A model generated the notes under the pieces. It did not search any database. It worked only from the letters and a program-made list of their open reading frames with translations, and was not told the DNA's origin. Below, one piece after another: positions 58,349 to 64,000 of a stretch of 64,000 bases of DNA (the first letter of the stretch is position 1; each line of letters begins with the position of its first letter). The stretch spans positions 16,436,501-16,500,500 of the forward strand of contig NC_086034.1 of the NCBI RefSeq assembly GCF_036323735.1, in the 5' to 3' direction. The DNA comes from Rattus norvegicus (Eukaryota > Chordata > Mammalia > Rodentia > Muridae). Position numbers and translations under genes: made by a program.

Positions 58349-59055
58349 CCCAAATGCTTGAATTACCCTAGATGCCTAGAACAAATGAAACTCAAGACGG
58401 ATGATCAAAATGTGAATGCTTCACTCCTTCTTTAAAAGGGGAACATGAATACCCTTGGCAGGGAAGAGAGAGGCAAAGATTAAAATAGAGACTGAAGGAA
58501 CACCCATTCAGAGCCTGCCCCACATGGGGCCCATACATATACAGCCACCCAATTAGACAAGATGGATGAAGCAAAGAAGTGCAGACCGACAGGAGCCAGA
58601 TGTAGATCGCTCCTGAGAGACACAGCCAGAATACAGCAAATACAGAGGCAAATGCCAGCAGCAAACCACTGAACTGAGAATAGGACCCCCGTTGAAGGAA
58701 TCAGAGAAAGAACTGGAAGAGCTTGAAGGGGCTCGAGACCCCATATGTACAACAATGCCAAGCAACCAGAGCTTCCAGGGACTAAGCCACTACCCAAAGA
58801 CTATACATGGACTGACCCTGGACTCTGACCTCATAGGTAGCAATGAATATCCTAGTAAGAGCACCAGTGGAAGGGGAAGCCCTGGGTCCTGCTAAGACTG
58901 AACCCCCAGTGAACTAGTCTATGGGGGGAGGGCGGCAATGGTGGGAGGGTTGGGAGGGGAACACCCATAAGGAAGGGGAGGGGGGAGGGGGATGTTTGCC
59001 CGGAAACCGGGAAAGGGAATAACACTCGAAATGTATATAAGAAATACTCAAGTTA

Positions 59056-59057
<2 letters not shown>
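58349..59057 (+). other. L1-K 3'UTR with G-rich tract
   Basis: Contains a guanine-rich run at about 58922-58995 with several GGGG/GGGAGGG blocks (the conserved rodent L1 polypurine/G-quadruplex-prone motif) and ends CTCAAGTTAATAAA, where AATAAA doubles as the poly(A) signal. Minus-strand frames at 58392-58797 are shadows. Confidence 0.92.
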
Positions 59058-59088
<31 letters not shown>

Positions 59089-59115
59089 AATACTCAAGTT
59101 AATAAAAAAAAAAAA
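59058..59115 (+). repeat. Duplicated L1-K tail: A29, copy of the 3' end, A12
   Basis: GAAATACTCAAGTTAATAAA occurs at 59041-59060 and again at 59087-59106, separated by the first A-run and followed by the second. Both lie inside the TSD pair. Confidence 0.95.
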
Positions 59116-59130
59116 GAATAGTGATATCCT
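59114..59130. repeat. Target-site duplication of L1-K, right copy
   Basis: AAGAATAGTGATATCCT, identical to 52443-52459. The pre-insertion sequence continues with TTTACAGAAAC. Confidence 0.95.
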
Positions 59131-59645
59131 TTACAGAAACTCTGACAATATAGGATCTGATCATTCAAAATGTATTTTAATATATCAACTCAATTTTGTT
59201 CTTTATTATTATTATTCCTCTTATTTCCTGATGTATTACCTCATGTATTGATGTTTCTATAAAATTCTGCACAGAGTGTTCAATGTAACTGTTTGGGCTG
59301 AATGGATTTCTAATTTTAAAACTTCATTTTTAAAGGAAAAGTTCACAATATTTTAAATGACCATTTATGTTTTAGAATATTAGTGTTAGCATATGAGGTG
59401 ACCTTAAGAAATCTAAACCAAAAATATCCGAGAGAGAAATAACTAGAGAAGAAAATAATAATGAAAAACCCTGATATGTCCCAAATTTCCAAATTTCCCT
59501 AGAGGTCTCATAACTTAGTACAAAGCAAGTAGTATATAGAGTCCGTCTAAAGAGCATCTCCCTCAAAATGTACTTGTGCTACTCATCTAGGGTGTCTAGC
59601 AGAGGGGATGGAGGCTACAAACATTTTGAGCTTCTGCAAGGCTGA
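59131..59645. other. Unassigned AT-rich DNA
   Basis: No repeat or exon recognised. Confidence 0.5.
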
Positions 59646-59646
59646 A

Positions 59647-59648
59647 AT

Positions 59649-59718
<70 letters not shown>

Positions 59719-59812
59719 CAGACAGATAGACAGACATGACGGATGGATGGACAGATGGTTGGATGGGTAGATGGATGAATGGGTATATGGATGGATGGAT
59801 AGATAGGTAGAC

Positions 59813-59879
<67 letters not shown>

Positions 59880-59902
59880 CAGACAGATAGATAGGCTGAT
59901 AA
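59647..59902. repeat. Long (GATA)n block with GGAT/GACA variant core
   Basis: (GATA)n 59648-59717, a GACA/GGAT/GGTTGGAT variant core at about 59717-59812, then (GATA)n 59813-59878 and GACAGATA variants. Frames reading LSIYLSIYLS are artefacts. Confidence 0.96.
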
Positions 59903-60107
59903 ACTGATAGATAAACTGATCAAAAAGATGCAAGAGAACAAATAGAAAAGAGTAAAGCTGAAACATACAAAATAACTATGAAAATACTACTGGCACACAA
60001 ATGGGAAAAAAGATGACTCTTCCCACTAGAATCTTCTTAGAGCAATTGAACTGGATGTAGAAACACCTTTAACTACATAATTTCATTTTGTCTTTGGAAA
60101 TTCTATT

Positions 60108-60235
60108 TGGGGGCTGGAAAGATGGTTCCATGGTTAAGAGAGCTTGTTGCTCTACAAGATAACCCAGATTCAATTTTCAACACCCGTGTGGCATTCCACA
60201 GTAGTGTGTAACTCAAGTTTCAGCCCAACTTCTTT
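60108..60235 (+). mobile_element. tRNA-derived SINE (B2/B3-like), partial
   Basis: GGGGGCTGGAAAGATGGTTCCATGGTTAAGAGAGCTTGTTGCTCTACAAGA..CAGATTCAATTTTCAACACCCGTGTGGC carries recognisable A- and B-box regions. The 3' part is lost. Confidence 0.8.
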
Positions 60236-61239
60236 GAGAGTAATTGTTCCAACATGTCAAAGTTAACTTAGAAGCAGCAAGTTTCTAACCGACTATATTC
60301 CCCTCTATCCACTATCCCACACTTGTTTCCCCCAGAGACAAAAGGGAATCTCATTCTCTTGGGAATTCTGAGAAAACACTTCATATTTCAGAGATGTGGC
60401 TTTTTCTGCAGGAAAATTTAATGATCCCCAGTGAAATTGCTTCTAGCTTTTGATTTCTCTACATTCTCCTTCTCTCAGCCTAGGATACTAGTTGACCTAC
60501 TTTGGAAGCTGAAGAAAAGGCCATGTAAGAGAAGAAGTCAACTATGAGATGGCACCAGGAGCTCTGAGTTTTAATGAGGCAATGCTAAATCCAAAGTTTC
60601 AGATATGATGACAACATCAGATCCTACTGCCTAGGGGCATATGAAACATGTAGACTGATTGGCAGTGTTGTCAAAAACAAACTTGGGATAGAAGCATGTA
60701 CCTCAATGTCAATAAGATCTTTGAAATAGGCCAGGCCCCAATGTATAGCTCCAACTGATAAAAAAAAAAAAACCTGACCCATATAAATTCTTCATAAATA
60801 TCTCCAGGGACTAAATGGCTAGAAAACTAGATATAACATCATACTTTCTGTGATTATCTGTCCCTGATATTTGTTCTTCACAGTTGACTGGGTTCAAGTC
60901 ATGGTGCTTCTGTTTCTTAACATCATTCTTTCCAAGCTTCTTTACCTATGAAATAATGGTAATACAATTTACCCATGGGATATATTTAAGAATAAATAAA
61001 ACCATGCAATTATAGTACATACATGTGTGTGTTTTAAATTTCAGCTTTTCTCATAGGTGTCCTTTCTTTGGATTTGCCAAACCCAACCCCTGAAAAGTGC
61101 CTTTCTTCTCAGCTCAATTATACCATGCTTCACAGACCCAATCAATCAAGTCCCAAGTTCCACCGCCCTCTTCCACAGGCATCAGAACCACTTGCTGCTG
61201 GCTGTTTTAACCTTTGTCATCATCTCTGTTTGTAAGAGT
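60236..61239. other. Unassigned DNA
   Basis: No repeat family or exon recognised; an A-run is at 60760-60771. Confidence 0.5.
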
Positions 61240-61620
61240 CTTCTAATAATGTTTTCTAAACTGGGTGACTTTAAACAAATAGAACTTGCTGTTTCCCAAT
61301 TCTGGAAGCTCCAAGTCTGAAATCAAGGTGTCTAAGATTGGCAGTGGAATCCTTTCTTTTATCTTCCCAGCTTCTTATCATGGCCACTGATCTGTATTCA
61401 TAGTTTAATTGCTACATCACTCCAATTCTCTGCTTCTCTTGCCACACAGCTTCCTATATGTGTATCTGTCTTCATTGGTTTGTATAATTTTGTTTTGTTG
61501 TATGAATGCTAATCATGGTGTATTATGGTCCAATCCTAATGACTTTAATGACATCTGTGAAAACCCTGTTTCCAGATGAGGTTATATCTACATATCAGAA
61601 ACTCATATGATTTAGTGTAT
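61240..61620 (-). mobile_element. Ancient MLT1/MST-like MaLR LTR
   Basis: Reversed landmarks: AACTGGGTGACTTTAAACAAATAGAACTTGCT, TTCTGGAAGCTCCAAGTCTGAAATCAAGGTGTC, GCTACATCACTCCAATTCTCTGC, CTGTGAAAACCCTGTTTCCAGATGAGGTTATATC. This family predates the rodent lineage. Confidence 0.72.
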
Positions 61621-62052
61621 TTCAAAGGGGTACAAATCAATGTATAATACCAGGTCCCTGCTTTGTTTGTATATCAATTTTATTAGCTTTTTCCTTATCA
61701 TGTACCAGGCAATGTAATTGTAAACAAGAAATATTATAGTCCTTACTCCTATGAAAATATCTATCCATACAAGGAGGCAGATATTAAAGAGCTAAAAATG
61801 GAATAGATTAGTAGCCAACTGCAATGGTAGTAAGTTGCCAAGGGTAGTGTGAGTACATGTAGCAAGGCAGTCTTGCCTAATACAGAGAGGAGGAAGACTT
61901 CTCTTGGAACCAAAAGGCAACTAGGTGACCCAGTTGGGTAGGGCTAAGAACTAATCAATGCACCATAATACATTTGGTGTATGTGTCCTGTATGGACAAT
62001 ATGCACACATTTTCTATGAATAAGGAAGGAGATATAACTTGAAAGAAATTCA
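61621..62052. other. Unassigned DNA
   Basis: No repeat or exon recognised. Confidence 0.5.
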
Positions 62053-62128
62053 AAGCTGAGGATGTAGTCCAATGGTCCAACACCTGCTTACTGGGTTGGA
62101 TTCCGAGTACCACAAAAGGAATAGAAGC
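62053..62128 (+). mobile_element. ID-like SINE, diverged
   Basis: AGCTGAGGATGTAGTCCAATGGTCCAACACCTGCTTACTGGGTTGGATTCCGAGTACCACAAAA parallels the ID/BC1-type order (GGGGATTTAGCTCAGTGG..GGTTCGGTCC..AGCTCC-A tail), with substitutions. Confidence 0.68.
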
Positions 62129-62937
62129 AAATCAACCAAGAAAAACAAAATAAGGCAATATGACCGGGACAGAAATAACAGGGAACTAAGGCATAGGAAA
62201 GAGCCAAATAGCTATAAGCAACTTGCTCTGCAGAGCAATGAAATCCATGGTCGAGAAGGCTATTGTTTGTAACTATTTTCATGAGATGGCACCATGAGTA
62301 ACACCTATGCATAAATATCTTCTGGGGCTCTTAGTAAAGCATTCTCAAACTCTGACTTAGTCTGCTGTCCTGCTATTTTACAGTCAGTGTTGTGATTGGT
62401 ATCTTCTTGGTTTCTGTGTCCTGCATTTATTTTCTCGCTGTGTGCTTTGATCATGTTAGTCCACTTCCAATCACCAGGACATTGCCTGAGCAGCAAGAAA
62501 GAACAGTGAAGGAACATTTGATTTAGGTGTCTTTGTCCTTCCATGTCACTGGTCTTACTGAAAATAATTTTTAAAAAAACCGTACTAAATGAAACCAAAA
62601 GAATCAGGCACATTAGTATATTACAAAATTATATATTATATGTAAATGTGTATTAAATTAAATAAGGATTATATAAATAGGTAACCACTTTCCCTTATCT
62701 AGGTCCTATATCCTTTTATCTAATAGAGGCTATCAGTTCTGTAACTGTACTGTCCTTTTCTTCCTGTAATCAACTCACAAATAATTGTTACTTGCATATC
62801 ATTTACATTTTACTAGGTATTGAAGTAATGTAGAAGTGATATGAAGTAAAAGAGGGTTAGAGTTATGTTCAAATGGTACCACACAATTTTATATAAAGGA
62901 CTTGAGCATCTGGAGTGTAACTGTACACTGACCACCT

Positions 62938-62985
<48 letters not shown>

Positions 62986-64000
62986 GGCAGAAGCATTAGA
63001 ATTAGCCCTTTAGCAGTGTAAATGGAAAATGCGAAGAATTATCAAAGTTGTTTTACACCCCATGGTTAAAGAGGACAAGCTCTCTTCACCTGAGTGGAAA
63101 TATCATAAGACCTCCAGTCCTATATATTAAACGAAACTGGCCCTTTAAAGATTTTTACAAACTGGTGATACTAGACGCAACGTTCATGCTGTGATGCTTA
63201 TTTTCCTTAAATGTTCGTCTTTATTGAGTTGGAGACAGAACAAAGTAAAATCTATTTCATTTACAATTGTCAGGCTAATGAAAGAGAAACTGTAGAGATT
63301 TGTATAAACATTCACTCTATTCTGAGGTTTGTTAAACGTTTGAGTGCAGTGGGATCCTATTAAATTCTCAGCTCTAAAAAGGAAGAAAAATATTACTTTA
63401 TTCTACTCTGCGGCCTAATGCACAGTACTTTTTGTTTAATCAGGAATCATAAATACTAGGGATTTAGTTTGAGTTTGGGATCACTCAACGCCTCCAGGAT
63501 TAATGCCTCCTGGCACTAAGCAAGAATATTAAATTAAGGAAAATGCCAGTCTTATAGCTTTACTAAATGCAATTTATAGCTTAGCCATCATATTAAATCT
63601 TTTAATTGAAATTTGTAAAACAAACGGCAGTATTGGTAATTCCTTTATCAGCTTCCAATTCTCTGCCTACTTAACATCAGCCTCCAACCCGAGGGAAATA
63701 TAATTCCCAAGCACAATCCCTGGACACGAGAAAATGTCATTGAATATCCACATCACCTAACCTTCATGTTCACTGCTCCTACAAGGTACCACTCCTTCAT
63801 TTATCATACAAATGCCTTCATTTCTATTCTGTGGTACACATGCCCGTTAACAGGGGTTTTCTAGTTTACTGTTATCAAGACTTCCAGCTTAGGCTGTAAT
63901 TACACAGCAAGAAAAAAAAACAATAGTTCAAGTGGAATCAGGAGCAACCAAAGTGGCTACTGAAGTTCTGGAAAGTCAAAATCCAGGCACCAAACATTGG
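62129..64000. other. Repeat-poor, AT-rich DNA to the window end
   Basis: Apart from (CA)n at 62941-62984 I recognise no repeat or gene. 63080-63720 has TAAT-rich, CpG-containing sequence without simple-repeat character and could be conserved non-coding DNA (inference). Confidence 0.45.
62941..62984. repeat. (CA)n microsatellite
   Basis: About 22 uninterrupted CA/AC units. Confidence 0.97.

Larger units (their letters stand above)
52460..59113 (+). mobile_element. L1-K, full-length young rat L1 (L1Rn type), inactivated
   Basis: It has a GC-rich 5'UTR with one full and one partial ~600-bp unit (52460-53365), ORF1 (53366-54464), a 59-bp spacer, ORF2 (54524-58348), a 3'UTR with a G-rich tract (58349-59057) and two poly(A) tracts (59058-59086, 59104-59115), all inside a perfect 17-bp TSD. 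It is about 6.65 kb long, as expected for a complete rodent L1. Close similarity to L1-H and good frames mark it as the youngest L1 here. It is disabled by five coding lesions. It is inverted relative to L1-B. Confidence 0.97.

Noticed and set aside
59583..59966. SIYLSIYL-repeat frames that might be read as a repeat protein or a CRISPR-like array
   Set aside because: Simple (GATA)n microsatellite; there are no unique spacers between fixed repeats, and the organism is a mammal.
1..64000. Search for host exons, tRNA, U6/7SK-type RNAs and miRNA-like hairpins
   Set aside because: Nothing stood out beyond SINE-embedded Pol III boxes; I cannot exclude short or weak features without alignment or folding tools.

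Overview
This window is repeat-rich, gene-poor mammalian chromosomal DNA from a murid rodent, most likely rat (Rattus). The species call rests on L1 ORF1 proteins opening MARGK-NPSNRNQDYMASSEPNSPTK (the rat L1Rn type, unlike mouse MAKGKRKNPTNRNQD), a 5'UTR carrying a ~600-bp tandem unit, B1, B2, B3/B4-like and ID-like SINEs, and ORR1/MT-type MaLR LTRs. I found no host exon, tRNA, rRNA or snRNA gene, CRISPR array or bacterial/viral operon. Every long open frame I could explain lies in an L1, in an LTR element or in a microsatellite. The window is probably intergenic or deep intronic.

Layout. 1-9.64 kb: old L1-A (minus), which suffered an ORF2-to-ORF1 internal deletion and was later split by near-full-length L1-B (2491-8709, minus; 13-bp target-site duplication, TSD). 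9.64-20.6 kb: mostly unassigned DNA with L1 3' scraps (L1-C, L1-D), a B2 with perfect TSDs, B1/B3 SINEs and a possible LTR. 20.64-29.37 kb: the very old L1-E (minus), shredded by a MaLR LTR, a plus-strand L1 3' end (L1-F), an unidentified segment and a 5'-inverted 'twin-primed' L1 (L1-G). 29.4-33.4 kb: unassigned DNA with large microsatellites. 33.4-37.2 kb: an ancient MaLR-like LTR split by L1-H, which carries a 3' transduction, followed by an LTR-internal-LTR MaLR. 37.2-49.4 kb: mostly unassigned, with a hexanucleotide satellite block, an old plus-strand L1 3' end (L1-I) and diverged SINEs. 49.4-52.4 kb: L1-J, a large purine GAA/GGA tract, and two oppositely oriented copies of one LTR-like family. 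52.46-59.11 kb: the youngest element, full-length plus-strand L1-K (17-bp TSD, two poly(A) tracts, about 1.6 units of a GC-rich 5'UTR). 59.1-64 kb: unassigned DNA with a long GATA tract, an ancient MLT1-like LTR and an ID-like SINE.

How the parts relate. All protein-coding information here is L1 ORF1 (RNA-binding chaperone) and ORF2 (endonuclease plus reverse transcriptase), and every copy is inactivated. L1-K has an intact 5'UTR and tail, but ORF1 has a 1-nt insertion and ORF2 has two frameshifts and two nonsense codons. The SINEs are parasites of the L1 machinery. I did not find a new gene system. The most informative content is the retrotransposition record: a nested insertion, twin priming, 3' transduction, tail duplication, junction microhomology and a tandem promoter unit with a conserved splice-donor-like motif. 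All family names are from memory and pattern recognition; no database search was possible.
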